A stretch of DNA of 64,000 nucleotides from Phragmites australis. Its lineage: Eukaryota; Streptophyta; Magnoliopsida; Poales; Poaceae. The stretch lies in contig NC_084929.1 of NCBI RefSeq assembly GCF_958298935.1, positions 32,987,501-33,051,500 on the forward strand. The letters are read 5' to 3'. Below the pieces are notes generated by a model, which was given only the letters and a program-made list of their open reading frames with translations, had not been told where the DNA came from and searched no databases. The translations under genes and the position numbers were made by a program. Below are positions 34,284 to 46,612 of this stretch, piece by piece. Each line of letters begins with the position of its first letter. Within the stretch, counting starts at the first letter, position 1.

Positions 34284-37078
34284 ATGCCGGTGAGGCGGCG
34301 GCAGCCGCGGCAGCAGGAGACGGGGGTGGCGGAGAGGTACAGGGAGGCGGGGATAGCGGCGGCGCTGTCGCGGCCGTGGGACTACCCCACGGCCTGCGGC
34401 GAGCTGGCCGCCCTCCTCCGCTACGGGTACGCGGACCTCCCGAAGGCCGCCCAGGCGCTCGTCGCCAGTGACGTGCTGTTCGCGTTCCGTCTCCTCCCCG
34501 AGTAAACCCCTCCTCTCCAATCATGCATCCCATATGTGCAGAATTTTGTCGGATTACTGACGGCCGTGGAAAATTTAGCCGTCAATCCCGTAAACTTGTG
34601 TTGATGATGGTTGATCTGTCCAATTCTGCTACTTTGCATGCTAAGTTGTCTTAGGTACTTCTGGTTGGTTAGTTTTATGTGCAGATTACAGATAATTTCC
34701 TCTTAAAACTATAGATATTTTGGGCAATGTAGATCTATATCTGTTTGTCATGCTCCAACAGTCGAATGGCTGTATGAAATTTTGCAGATGATCTCATTAT
34801 CGATTATAGTTGATTCTTCAGTTCTTAAAGTAATTGTACGCCAAGGTTCTGATAGCTTTGGTGTCAGAATTGCTTAAAAAATTTCTGCGAGTATGGCATT
34901 TCACATGTAAGGTGTAACTTTGACAGACATAGGTTCTTTTTTTTGCATAAATTTTAATGGATCATCAGTGATATGAAGAAAAACAAAGGTTGCGTTGGTA
35001 GTCAACATGTGTGCAATAACAATTGGGATTCAATTCACTCTTCTGAGAATTTAACATCAATCCTGAACAAAGCTTGCACAAGGGAATATGCATTTATGCA
35101 CTGAGGTTGATGATTTATTGTGTGGATATTGAGCTTATAGTGTGTTATGGCACTGATATTTTTTCTGCTCCGACCCATGTTTAGTTGGAAAATACTGAGT
35201 TGTCTTATACTCTTATGCTTCCGAGGCTCACTTTCTGATGGCCATAATTTCTGGCTAGTTGCTGATTGGTCATATACTTGCATAAGATTTTTTCCATGTA
35301 CCATAAAGCTTTCAATCATGTTTGTTGTCGCTCCACTGCCCGTTTATTCTCAATGTTCAACGTTATGTTTTTGAGTTATGACCTCTCAATGTTCTCATTC
35401 TTTGATGCTATTGCTACATCATATGAACTCATTATTTCCCACAGTGTGCAGACAGGTTATGCAGTAACTGCGGCTAATGGCCTTCTCCAAGCAGTAGAAG
35501 TTGCCCTACCAAAGCAAAAGAAGGCACAGGCTGCTTCAGAGTTCAAGCATTCTGTTGTTGCACATAAGAGACGTGCTAGAGTTCAACAAGAACCAGGTAC
35601 GTAACAGGTTCCTTTTCAATTGTACAACTGAATCAATTTCCATGCTTAGCACAAAGTACAAACATGATATCTTGGTTACACATTTGATGAGTGGCGGGAA
35701 CTGTATGTGTGCTACTTATTTGCTTTACTGCTACAATAAACGGAACTACTATGCCTGCTTTTGCTGCTAGCCTGATACAGTAACATAGAGGTCACCCTCA
35801 TCTGCCATTTTTTCTTACTTAAATCTTCCAGGTTATTTGAAGTGTGTTGAGATTTTCATGGTTGATGCTCTGTTAGAATGGTAAACATGCAAGTATAAAA
35901 TCGGCTTAAGTAAAATTTATAAATTTTGCAGTGAATTCTGTTAAAATGGTAAAGGACCATGATTTGATCATTTCAAACTACAAAGTCCACTTAAGCTGCA
36001 GCCTCCTCAAGATTTGGGAGGATGAACTTACAGATGAGTACTTACTGATACTAGTCAATAGTCATCGTGATGTGTTATCTCCAACCCCTTTGACAGGTTC
36101 ACCGCACATACCACACGACGTGCTTGTTCATATCTTCAGTTTTCTGGACATGCGTTCTTTGGTTGCAGCTGGTCTTGTCTGCTGGTATTTTTTCCCTTGT
36201 CCTTATACCTCTTTCAAACACATGCTAGTTTCTTGTTGGTCACACTTGTCTTCCTTAGAAGGTCTTGGAATTCAGCTGCAAATGACAACAACCTGTGGAA
36301 GATGAATTACTCTCTTTTCTTTGGCGTATGTCATTGGAATGGAACAAGCATACCTGTATCTGGTTTACAGAACATTCTTGATGTTGTGCACAATAGCATG
36401 GATTCAATGTCCATTGAATTTACTTTTTACTGGAAAGAATTTTTCCACAATAAGTATGCAGGTATTTTGCCATTGTTCTCGTTGCAAATACCTTGATACC
36501 AGACTACACACTACAATTTCCAAGGTTGTCCTCTTAAACATTGCTGAATTATGAATTATTACAGAATGCGCAACATGGAGATTTGCATCAAATAGAGCAC
36601 TATGTGGGAATTGCAGATCAGTTATTTGGCTGAGCAACCTGACATGTGCTTCTCCACACCATTGCTCTAAGAATGGAAAAGATGAAGTAAAACTACGGGC
36701 TCTGTTACCTGACACGGTAAGTTGTTTTATCCTATGTCATTCATATGTCTAAATTTTACGATGGTTTAGACCTAGAAGATAGATGTAGTTTTATCTAATT
36801 TGCTGATCATTACATTGTGAACAGCTGTTCCCTATCCATCTTTTTATCAATTTATTTTCTGTTTGATCAGCCTTCCAATTTTGTCCATGAATTCCGCCGT
36901 ACATATGATATGAACCTTCTGATTTAACCCTTTCCTGTACCAGGTTGCTGAATACATATTGCACGCTGAAGATTTAGCAGCTTCATCATCTGAAAGTGAT
37001 GATACATATAGTGATTCTGAGGACGAATACGAGCACAGAAGATTTTGGATGTACAACGAAACGAGACTTGGATTGTGA
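34284..37078 (+). CDS. F-box protein, six exons (resembles Arabidopsis At5g52880 type)
   Basis: Exons 34284-34501, 35445-35596, 35932-36184, 36262-36461, 36565-36716 and 36944-37078 (stop TGA) join in frame to 369 residues. An N-terminal domain (ERYREAGIAAALSRPWDYP, then LLRYGYADLPKAAQ and TAANGLLQAVEVALPKQKK) precedes an F-box at about residues 181-225 (PHDVLVHIFSFLDMRSLVAAGLVC, SWNSAANDNNLW). Near the C-terminus the protein has several paired Cys (ECATWRF, LCGNCRSVI) that may bind zinc, and an acidic tail (SSSESDDTYSDSEDE). F-box proteins link substrates to SCF ubiquitin ligases; the substrate here is unknown. The splice after LVC must use the acceptor ending at 36261, since the AG two codons earlier would make a stop; this places Trp where family members usually have Arg. 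Confidence 0.82.
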
Positions 37079-37719
37079 TAGTTATGTCTTAATCTCTGGT
37101 AATTTGTTGTTTGCGGTATCCACTGTGTTATTAGTAGGAACTGCAAACAGTATTCATCTCCATGAGATGGCTCGCCGAGTGAAAATGAAACATGAACATT
37201 GTACTTCGAACACTATTCGAATAACATATTTGCATCAGTAAGAGTAACTGCATCATGGGCACCTGCACACCCAACGCAAGGGATAACAACGGGGCTTTAA
37301 TCTCATGTCAACCGGGCTCGGTACTTGTTTGAATAATAGTATCAACCTATTTTCAGCATCAACCATACATAAGGATTGTGCAACTGATACAGTAACTGCT
37401 ACATTGCACCAATCGAAGCACCAGGAAAGACACGAATAACCAAGAACCGCTTCATCATAGTCTAGCGATGTCATGTAATAACGCGACCATATATTACAGA
37501 CACTGAAGAATCACCAACTTCCAAACAAGGAAGCAATGTTAAACATGGAGTTTCAGGGCACGATTTAGAGTAAGCTGGTCACACTAGAACACGGTCATGT
37601 AGGCATTTACCATCAACCGAAGACATGGTCACATGGAATCACAACCATCCTTCAAAACCGACAAGCAGTAATCAACAGAGATGATAAATCAGCGCAGTGC
37701 CTTCTATGGTTCTACTGCT
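37079..37719. other. Tail-to-tail spacer between the F-box and reticulon genes
   Basis: About 640 bases separate the two stop codons. Both 3' UTRs should lie here and may overlap. No other feature seen. Confidence 0.5.
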
Positions 37720-39374
37720 CTAATGCTGCTTCTTGTCTTTCGACGGACCCTTCGGAATCTTAGATAGACATTTCTCATCGAAAATGGCATAATACTTCTT
37801 CAACTCGATCATAGCCTTCTCTCCAAAAGCATCAACCTTATCCTCGTACTTCTCATACAGAACCGGGACAGTGTACAGTACCATAAAGACTGCATGCAAT
37901 GCAAGGAAACCATAATTGGTGAATGTTGCTGAAATAATCATGCATCACACAACTGTTAACACCAAACACCAATTACCTATATAGCACAAGGTAAGGAAGT
38001 TGCAGCAGCTCCCAAGAGCAGAAAGAATCCACAGTCCTGCAATCACCTGACAATAGAAACAAACAGATTAGATGCATTCCGCAAGAAATGCCCTTAATCA
38101 ACCAGGTTTAAAAAAAATCAAATCCACCCGGTCAACATACAATCAGAAATTTCTTCAGGTCATGGCCTTGACCAATCTGCCTCAAGGTAGCAAAGCCCCT
38201 GTTGATCTCATATCTCAGCGAACGTGCAACATTCACAGCCAGGTCCTCTGGGATCCTCACCTCAGGGATGTTAGGAGGAGACCTAAAGAACCATTGCAAA
38301 CATGTTTCATTCCAGAGCCTACGATAATCATCTACTCATCAACAGGCAAATGCTCTAAAAAACAGGAAGTCCAAATGAAATTTATAGTAGTCGCAGCCAC
38401 ACAGAACATTGATTCATTTGCCATCCAGCATCTAAGTTGGGTTAACATGACATTATTAGCATAAATCTAACATAAATGTGAAGGATATTGTGTGTTTAAG
38501 GGATCCTACTAACTTACTTGTTGATGAAAGTGGAGGCATTGGACCAGAGGAACAGGATGGCCAGGGTGAGGATGAGGCAGTGGCATAGCAGGGTTAGGAG
38601 GTGGTACTCCATGACCTCAAACAGCAGCCAGATGGCCGTGGCGCCTGCCAGCACCCCGCCAGAGATCCTCTTATTCCTCCACAGAAACAGATCGGCAGCT
38701 GAAAGCGTGATCACAAGCACATCACAACAAGGCCCCCAATAAAAAATTGAGAACAATGCTTGCTACCAAACAAACAAAGAATCTACAGTGAGAAACAATT
38801 AAGCGTAACTCGTGCTACAACACGGTTTACCTACTAGTCTGCTACTGTTACAAGCTTATAGCATCATTCAATCACTTCGATCCTGACCTAGAAGCAAATT
38901 CTATAGTGAGAAACAGTAATATGACCACATCCTACTAGCACTGTGGAGGCAATGCCGCATAAATTTGACTCCAAAAGACAAGTGGATCGAGAGTCGAGAC
39001 ATTTTCCACACGCTAAAGATCTTTCCCCAGAAATTTCTCCAAACAAAAGAACAATGTGGCCACAGATTAACAGTTCACCACCGCCGGTACAAGTGAAGCA
39101 AACCCCGATGCGGTCGGATCTATAGGCTAAATAGCCATAAACCCCACAAGTGGAGATCGGAGAGAGCTTTAAGGTTCGGCTTACGCTGGCCGCCGCCGAG
39201 GACGGAGTGGATGGGCTTCTCGCGGCCGAAGAGGCGGTAGATCCTGGCCTTCACGGCGGCCGTCGCCGACGTCCGCTCGTCGTCCGAGTCCGACAACAAC
39301 GAGGAGCCGCCCCCGCGGCCGTGGAGCTTGTCCGAGATCTTGTCCATCACCGACTCCTTATGCTCCTCAGCCAT
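37720..39374 (-). CDS. Reticulon-like ER membrane protein (plant RTNLB type)
   Basis: Minus-strand exons in order are 39374-39185, 38698-38518, 38282-38141, 38046-37977 and 37928-37720 (stop TAG), giving 263 residues. A charged, Ser/Asp-rich cytosolic N-terminus ([19 protein letters not shown]) leads into the reticulon homology domain, beginning at [19 protein letters not shown]. It has two long hydrophobic hairpins ([20 protein letters not shown] and [20 protein letters not shown]), with a soluble loop ([20 protein letters not shown]) between. Reticulons shape tubular ER by wedging these hairpins into the outer leaflet; plant members also localise to plasmodesmata. The last four residues, KKQH, fit the KKXX ER-retrieval signal. 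Length and exon pattern are normal for the plant family. Confidence 0.9.
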
Positions 39375-40729
39375 GGCTCGCTCTCTCTCCCTCCTCCCTC
39401 CTCGCTTCTGCCGTACGAACAACACCAGCAACAAGCTTTCCGCTTTCGCTTCTCTCTGTGCTGTGTTTGGGAAGCAAACTCACGTCATTAAAAGCTGAAG
39501 AGAAGAGAAGAGACGCGTATTATTATTTGAGGTTCTTTTCGTAAAATCGGGTGTTTCAGAATTTGCTTCACTGTGTTTGGGCTGCGCGCTTTATGCGCGG
39601 CACGGCGCCATCTCAGCCGTTGACTCGATCACGACGGGCCGTGTGATTCGTCCTACGTTAACCTAGTGTCATTTACTCGCGCCGCGTGCCGCTCCACGGC
39701 GACGGAACCCTGCTGGGCCCGCCTGTAAGCGAGTGTAGGGTGACGCGCTTGGTGGACGAGGGGGACGTGGTCCTCGCCGTCACGTCTCCATGGCGGCCTC
39801 CGTAGCCGTGGGCCCCGCGGGGGTGGAGATCGCGAGGACGACCGGGCGGCGTGACGACGCGTGGCGTGTCAGGACTTTCGCCGGCACCCTCCGCAGCGGA
39901 GGGGTCGGGGCGTGGGCCAAGAGGACGGGGCCTCGTCCTCCGCAGCGGAGGGGTCGGAAACTTCTAGACGTCGAAGGAGCGGTGGTGGGCTTGGTCGATT
40001 CTTGCGGGCCAAGTCCATCTTACCTCGCTTTGTAGTTTTTCTTTTCGAAAAAGCTAGCTTTTGTAGTGTAGCAAAATGGAGTTATTCGTCTCTTGCAGGC
40101 TAAGGTAGTGACGATTAGGGTACAAATTAATTAATTTAAGAGTATCCATTGATTCTTGTTAGTTCAACTAATAACAATAGTTTCCTAAGAAAATACTCAA
40201 TTTGATAAAAATAATGTTTAATTGAACTAAAAAGGTATATAGGTAACTCATAGATTAATTAATTTGCACACCTAGTGACGATTTCCTCCTGGCCGATTCT
40301 TTCGGGCTACGCAAAAGAAGTCGAACTCAGAACTTTTGAACTGTTAAGCACCGTGAGTAGTAGTATTAATTCCTGCACAAACACAACCATCAAATTGCAA
40401 AAAGCGTACGAAAATTGTTGTTTCGAGCTAATCGATGGTCTTTTGAACTTACATGTGCTTTAAGAAAGTCCATAAGAAGAACAAAAGGGAGGATATGATC
40501 CATATGGACCTCGTGATCAAGAGACAAACTTTGGATCCTCTCGTAAGAAAAGGACGGACTCGCATTTGGATCACGTGACATACAAACTTGCTAGGCATCA
40601 CATTCCACCGTCCACAATCTATGTAAGTTTATTGTCGTCTCAAAGTCACAAAAGTTCCATCCTGGAAAATCTTAGCAACATTAGGCTATTTTCAAAGGAC
40701 TAGTACTTCATGAAAATATGATCATCAAA
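39375..40729. other. Upstream of the reticulon gene; GC-rich then AT-rich
   Basis: The region up to about 39500 should hold the reticulon 5' UTR and promoter. A GC-rich stretch (39580-40030) contains the direct repeat CTCCGCAGCGGAGGGGTCGG twice, about 49 bases apart. The short open frames there have no domain. The remainder is AT-rich with no feature. Confidence 0.4.
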
Positions 40730-40801
40730 GTCGTTGTAGTATAGTGGTGAGTATTCCCGCCTGTCACGCGGGTGACCCGGGTTCGATCCCCGGCAACGGC
40801 G
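40730..40801 (+). tRNA. trnD-GTC: tRNA-Asp (anticodon GTC)
   Basis: A 72-base cloverleaf. Acceptor stem GTCGTTG pairs with CAACGGC. The D arm is TAGTATAGTGGTGAGTA (A box), the anticodon stem-loop CCCGC-CTGTCAC-GCGGG has GTC at 40763-40765, and the T arm CCGGG-TTCGATC-CCCGG is the B box. No intron. The discriminator base is G and CCA is not encoded, as in nuclear tRNA genes. A T-rich run (GATTTTGATTTTTTC, from 40801) supplies the pol III terminator. It decodes aspartate codons GAC and GAU. Confidence 0.97.
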
Positions 40802-41829
40802 ATTTTGATTTTTTCAATCGAAACGCATCTAAACTCTAAGTGTTTCATTTCTACAACGGTGAATATTTTATTTCCCTTTGACTTCTGCTACTTTATTTTA
40901 TTGACTGAAATGCAATCTCCCTTTGACTGAATTTGCCCCCGTGAGTTGCAAATCTACGCGAGTTTTCACTGTGTAACTTCATTTTATGATTTTTTTTCTC
41001 CAAACACTCTATATCTTTGAAGCAAACAACTACAACAATATGCTGATCTATCGTGTAGGTCACCTTTTTCCTTCTTATTAAACAGAATTTGTCAAATCAC
41101 AACTTAATCTAGTTCTATTTGGAACAAAAGACTTTCCCCCCCAAATTCCTCTTGCAGTTCAGCAGTCTCGTGCAGAATTAGTGCGTCGAGTGAAAACAAT
41201 TAGCATGGTCGGAAGTACATAATCGTTGTAAGAATTGAAACAATTACCATTGAAAACTCGCAGTTAGCTTTGGATGGACAACATTCCAAGAGTATGCACG
41301 GTTGAAACCGGCAAACCGCACGCCCGTTGTATGCTTGAAAAACCTTTTAGCCTCTCAAGCATTGCTCTTGCCATTGCGTATAACGATTTCCTCGAGGAAA
41401 AACCGTGGAACCGAAGATGCAATTGCTCTCAATGCTTACAACTAAAAAGTAAGATATGACCCACTTGTAGGTGAACCAAGGACGGAGAGAGAGAGAGAGT
41501 GAGAGTGCCTTGGTTGGTAGAAATGTAGGGACATTTTAATCGAGATTAGAGAGAGAATGAGTAAAATCTTGAAGGAAAAAAGAATGTAGCATCTATGTGA
41601 CATGATAGTGAGGTGACGAATTTAACATTGCCTACCGTAGGTGCTCAAATGATGTAGGGTGCCATACAACTTTGAATCCAAATAAGCAGTGAAACATGAG
41701 AAGACGTAGCAATAGAAACCCTTTGAAAAGTTCATAGGTTGCATGTGCTGACATACTTAGCATGATTTAGTTTGCGTATAGCTAAGATATTCTTAGTATT
41801 CCTTGTATAAAAGTGTCCATCCTAACCTC
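40802..41829. other. Intergenic, no gene recognised
   Basis: AT-rich DNA. A short GA-rich tract lies near 41485-41505. Small open frames show no domain. Confidence 0.3.
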
Positions 41830-42560
41830 TACATAAAACTCAACTACAAGATAAACCTATATCAATTTTTATCTAAATATGCTATAGATTTATCTAGTAT
41901 ATCTACTCTACTGATCAAAGCACTTACAACATATCTCAGAAGGTAAATTGTAAGAATGTAAATACATAAACGTAAATAAGATAGAGAGAGTAAACTCGTC
42001 ACAAGTGATTTTTTCCTCTTGGTATTGATGGCATGAATATCACCCCTAGTCCACATTGGAGCTTCACAAAGAATATGCTCCCGGTCGGCACCCGGTCACG
42101 GCTTTTGAGCCACCAAGTCATAAAGACAAGTTTTCCACCCGGATGAGCCACCAAGCCACCAAGGCAAGGTCTCGTAACTAGCCTCTCTTTAGGTTCCTTG
42201 CCGCTGTGATCACTTCGGAGCTTGAGCCACTAAGACAAGGGTCTCCACGTCCCCGCACAATCGTCTTGCCGTTGCTCCACACCGAATCGGAGGGTCAACA
42301 AACTTGCTGACGAGTCACTAAGACTCTAAGGTACCGACATACTATTTGGTACAAGGTTGGATCACTCCTTGATCCACTCTTTAGGCAGCAATCACCTAGC
42401 AATACTCTCCCTAGGCCTATCAGCACTAATCACTCACTAATCGTGTGCTTAATAACCTTGGATAATCACATTAAGCACTTTAGTGACTTGGATGTCTTCT
42501 CAACTGTGTATAAGTTTTCTCTAGACTCCAGCAGAATGCCACGTCTTCAAATGACTGAGT
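41830..42560. repeat. Degenerate LTR-type repeat (copy A of a family also at 52911)
   Basis: Shares ordered phrases with 52911-53450: AGATAAA..TATATCAATTT(T), then GTAAATAC/GCATAAA, GAGAGTAAACTCG, TTGATGGCATGAAT/TCGATGATATGAAT, CCCCTAGTCCACATTGGAGCT/CCTCTAGTCTATGTTGGAGCT and ATGCTCCCGGTCG/ATACTCTCGATTG. Such sequence is typical of LTR regions in grass genomes. Neither copy has clear termini. Confidence 0.5.
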
Positions 42561-42599
42561 GGAGAGGTATTTATAGCATCAAGCTCGCGCACTAGTTGT

Positions 42600-43135
42600 T
42601 AACCCGACGACTCAAAAAAGTTGTTAACACCGGATGATCTGATAGAATAATAGTACTAACATCAGACCATCCGGTGAGTACACTCTTACAAACTAGCCGT
42701 TGGAACCTTACTCAAGCTTTTGTGAACACCAGACATTCCGGTGTATACTTTATCTCCACCACCGTACTATCCGATGAGTTATCTTGAGCCATCCGAGCTA
42801 ACTGCTTCCTCTCTGTGTATTGCTCCGGTGAAAGCATCCGGTGCACATCACTTCATCACCGGACTATCCGGTGAGTTGACTTTAGCCAACCGAGCCAATA
42901 TAACCCTCTCTGGAAATAATACTCCGGTGTGCACAGCCTTCATCACTGGACCATCTGATGCGTTGAACTTCGTTCTGCCTCTTTGCATTGTTCATTGTCC
43001 GGTATGTGTAACACATTGATCACCGGACCATCCGAAGCTTTGATCTTTAACTTCAATGGTTGCAACCTTATCTAGATAAAATATATTCTGGTGAGTTCAA
43101 CACCTAGATCACCGGACCATCCAGTGAGACAAATA
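42600..43135. repeat. Cluster of CCGG-centred palindromic motifs
   Basis: The motif CACCGGACYATCCGGTGAG, nearly palindromic, and its partners TCCGGTG(T/A) recur with 60-110-base spacing. Best copies are at 42857-42873, 43020-43036 and 43110-43127; decayed ones lie near 42661, 42727, 42763 and 42945. It adjoins the LTR-type repeat and may belong to the same element. Confidence 0.55.
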
Positions 43136-43199
43136 TTCTTGAGACTTCTCCAATTCAATCCAACTTTGTCCTGGCTATGGTGGTTTCTTCATGTATTGC

Positions 43200-43559
43200 A
43201 TCTATGAGACCTACTAACATATATTCCTGACAAACATATTAGTCTCATTGAATATATTGTCATTAATCATCAAAATCACAATCATAACTTAATAGAATAT
43301 CTTGTAGTAGGTGAATAACAAATTAGAATATATACAGGCTTCATATTTCAATAAGTATGTGAATAACAAATTAGAATATATTGCAAGCTTCGTGGTTCAA
43401 TAAATAGGTGAATAATAAGCTTCATGTTCAATAAAAAATATCATATGTAATACCAGTACCATATGATGTATTACAAAATAAGTAATACAACTAATAGGTG
43501 AATAACAATTTAGAATACGAACCATGATTGTGAATAACTTCAAATAACAAACTAAAATG
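43200..43559. other. AT-rich spacer with short repeats
   Basis: GAATAACAAATTAGAATATA and close variants occur several times between about 43310 and 43520. No gene. Confidence 0.4.
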
Positions 43560-44397
43560 CAACAACTCTAATACACTACAGTTCGATAGTGATCTAATAG
43601 TTTACTACCGGGTCGGACATGTCCTCCTATTATGGCCAGGTTGTTTGCAAAGTTTGCACCATCCTCCTGTCAATGGTGCTATATGACCCATCCTCTAGCT
43701 TGATCGGCTCATCTACCATGCCCATTAAGTCCCTAGATTTGTCAAGGCAATCTTCTATAGCAGCCTTGGAGTATAGTTATAAGACTTCTTGAAGCTCCAA
43801 ACAGCATCTTCAAAGCCTTCTGCTTCGCTCGCCACATGATGTGGTAATTGATCAACATATCCGTCTTAGTCTACACCTCCTCCATAATAGATTTTGGCGA
43901 CAAACAAATATCCATGCCAACAAGAGTGATGAGGAATTGGGCTATGAACCTCGCATCAACGACATGACTCACATCCCTAATAGCCTCTTTGCTGTATATA
44001 TGTGGATTGTGTCTACTGATTACAAAATAGTTCTTATATTTCAGCTTATGTGCTCGTATGAAGTAAGGATAATTTGGGTGCTTGATACACCTGACCTCAT
44101 ACTCTGTAGGGTTAGAACGGGCGCACTTGTTATCCCTTCTTATCATTATAGTATAGTTGCTAATAAAGTGGATGACCTCCCCTTGTTACGAAATTGTTGC
44201 TCGATCTGGATGTCGCTATTATGTTATCTCTAGTTCGATAAGGTGTTATACTCAACGACGGCACAATCCAGCAGTCTAGCACCACGAAAGTACTGGATCA
44301 CCGACACCGGATCATCATTGTCAGCAGCTTTTTCATCCCCTCTACCACCGACTTTATCATGCATGCATCTTGTATCTACCTCAGATGAGTCCACTCT

Positions 44398-44477
<80 letters not shown>

Positions 44478-44560
44478 CGGAACTATCCTCCCCAACATGC
44501 CATACATCCTTTTCATGCATCACCTGCTGGCCTGATCCTTCCACGATAGTCACTGCATCA
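43560..44560 (-). pseudogene. MULE (MuDR-type) transposase relic
   Basis: On the minus strand the relic begins with an acidic and low-complexity region, then EVIHFISNYTIMIRRDNKCA, PTEYEVRCIKHPNYPYFIRA, YFVISRHNPHIYSKEAIRD and ARFIAQFLITLVGMDICLS, then in a broken frame MWRAKQKALKMLFGASRS. This order (the NYTI/IRR block, a CxxH-type RCI..YPYFIRA segment, HNPH, and the WRAKQKA element) matches the N-terminal DNA-binding region and first conserved block of plant Mutator-like transposases. A stop separates the upper part (44230-44553) from the next. The catalytic DDE part is missing or unrecognisable. No terminal inverted repeats found. Confidence 0.62.
44401..44475. repeat. (TC)n microsatellite, about 37 units
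   Basis: An uninterrupted TC dinucleotide run. On the minus strand it is read as an (Arg-Glu)n stretch inside the MULE relic's open frame, because a dinucleotide run has no stop in that phase. Confidence 0.95.
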
Positions 44561-46527
44561 CCTTAGTCATGACACTATATTTACGTACACCCTCATATCA
44601 AAGTTCCTCCAATGTCTTGCGTGAGTATAAAGCCCATGCGTTGTTCCTTCTCATCTCAAACAACATATGGACAACGACCGAGCTATTTGCCACAACCATG
44701 ACTATACACTCTCTAGGACAACAATATGTGATTGATGGTTCACACACAAAAAGCTCATAACACATGACTTTAGGTCATCCAGGTCATTTGGTATCTCAAC
44801 CGAACTCTCTATGTACTGGCAGTTCTAAATTGTTATGCGCCTCCCGTGCAAAACCGCGATACGTTCTCTATAATAAATATGAAAAATTATACCGTATCTG
44901 CTAAACAAAGTTACATCTAATAAAATAACTACTTATATGTATGTATGATACATAACTAATTACATCCTCAATAAATAATGTATAAATTAACAATGCAAAT
45001 TAAATAGTAATATACTTAACAATGCTAACTAAATCATCGATATTGAATTCAAATGAAATAATTAATATTGAATTAAAATTTTAATTAAACTAACATGAAA
45101 GTTATATAGACAAAATATTCAATCTTATTATAAATTGATTTTAAAACTATTTTGAAAGCTAGTTCTACTAGGTTTCTTTACACCACATTTATTCTTTTAG
45201 AAATTACAAGCATCAGTATACCGCTCTCAACCAGGTGGTCATCTCCTTTTTATAGTGAATACTATTATGTATATAGTTCATAGCAAAATTTCAGTGCTCA
45301 CATTTGACAATGTATTGTTAACCTATTTATAGATTTCTTTATGCTAAGTGAGTTAAAGAGAGAAAGAGACTAGTCTACCGTGAGTAGAAGACTAAAAATA
45401 TTACTCTATTTGACTTCATAGCTGCTTCTTTTTTTTAACTAAGGGTAGAAGTTCTTGTGCGCATCACTATTTTAATAGATTGAATTAAAATACTAATTAA
45501 ACAAGTGCACACCACTATTAATTAAAAAAAATCAATTTGACAATTTTTTGGTGCATTACGATTTTAATCAAATATTTCTGTCAAACTCAAGTTATTTTGA
45601 ATCTTTCTAAAATTTATTTTGTATCATTTACTCTTTCCTTTTTCTTTCTTTTTCTCTCTTTCCTCTCATTGCACCGACACCCTACTTACACCTATAGAGT
45701 GCATGCATGCACTAGGTCACCATCATACGCCACCACTAGCACAAAGTGCCACAACTAGACCATCATATTATTAAACTAATTAAATAATCTAATTACACTA
45801 ACTAATCAAATTCATGTTAATTACTATTGTACAATCTATTTACTCTAACTAAGCAAATAATTAATATTATACAAATTCACGCTAATTACTATTATATTGA
45901 CTAAGCAAATAATCACATTCATATAGTCAAACTAAATAAATAATTAAACAAATTAAATAATCTACTTATTTTAATTACTATTATTACTGCAAGTATTAAT
46001 TAAATATATATTTTAAGGATTTATTGTAACTCGCGCTACTGCTTTTCCTCGTCTTGAGCTGATTCTGCTCTCCTCGCGCTGCTGCTACTCATCACCTCAC
46101 GCTGCTTCTCCTCTCTCCACGCTGCGCTGCTGCTCCTCTCCTCTTCTCCCTTGCTCACGCTACTTGTCTACTCTCTACTCGTGTTGTGGCTCCTTACCGA
46201 TCCGCTCTCATCTTATAGTGAAACACGATAATGTGGGGGCTAACTAATTAACGCAGGGACAACAACGCGTAGGTTCAGGGACAACAACGTGTTAGTTTAA
46301 AAAACTAACAAAAAACGAAATAACGTGACATGACATGACCGGACGCATCGAAAGCAATGACACGACACGACGTGAGCCGAATAAAGTGCCAAATACGACA
46401 TTGTTCACCATATTCAGCACCTCAGGTATCGAAAACTACCTGTATTCGACACCTCAGGTGTCGAGATACCGAATATATAAGTTTTCGGTGCCTTAGATAC
46501 CGAAATCGATTTTTTATTGTTTGAGAT
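44561..46527. other. AT-rich intergenic DNA, no gene recognised
   Basis: Very AT-rich with TAATTA-type runs. A GC-richer patch at about 46030-46200 repeats CTGCTCCTCTCC-like phrases. From 46380, CGACACCTCAGGTGTCGA and ACCGAAATCGATTTTT occur repeatedly. No open frame with a domain. Confidence 0.35.
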
Positions 46528-46612
46528 GCCTAATATAGGTGTTAGATTTATAAATATGCTGATATATTATCTATCTTAAACATACGATAGCATTTATTAT
46601 CTATTTTTGGGT
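46528..46612 (+). repeat. Direct repeat, copy 1 (copy 2 at 48150-48234)
   Basis: TGTTAGATTTATAAATATGC and TATTATCTAT..TAGC(A/G)TTTAT(T/C)ATCTATTTTT are shared with 48150-48234 at most positions. The two copies now lie on either side of the solo LTR, so the LTR landed between tandem units of an older repeat. Confidence 0.6.
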
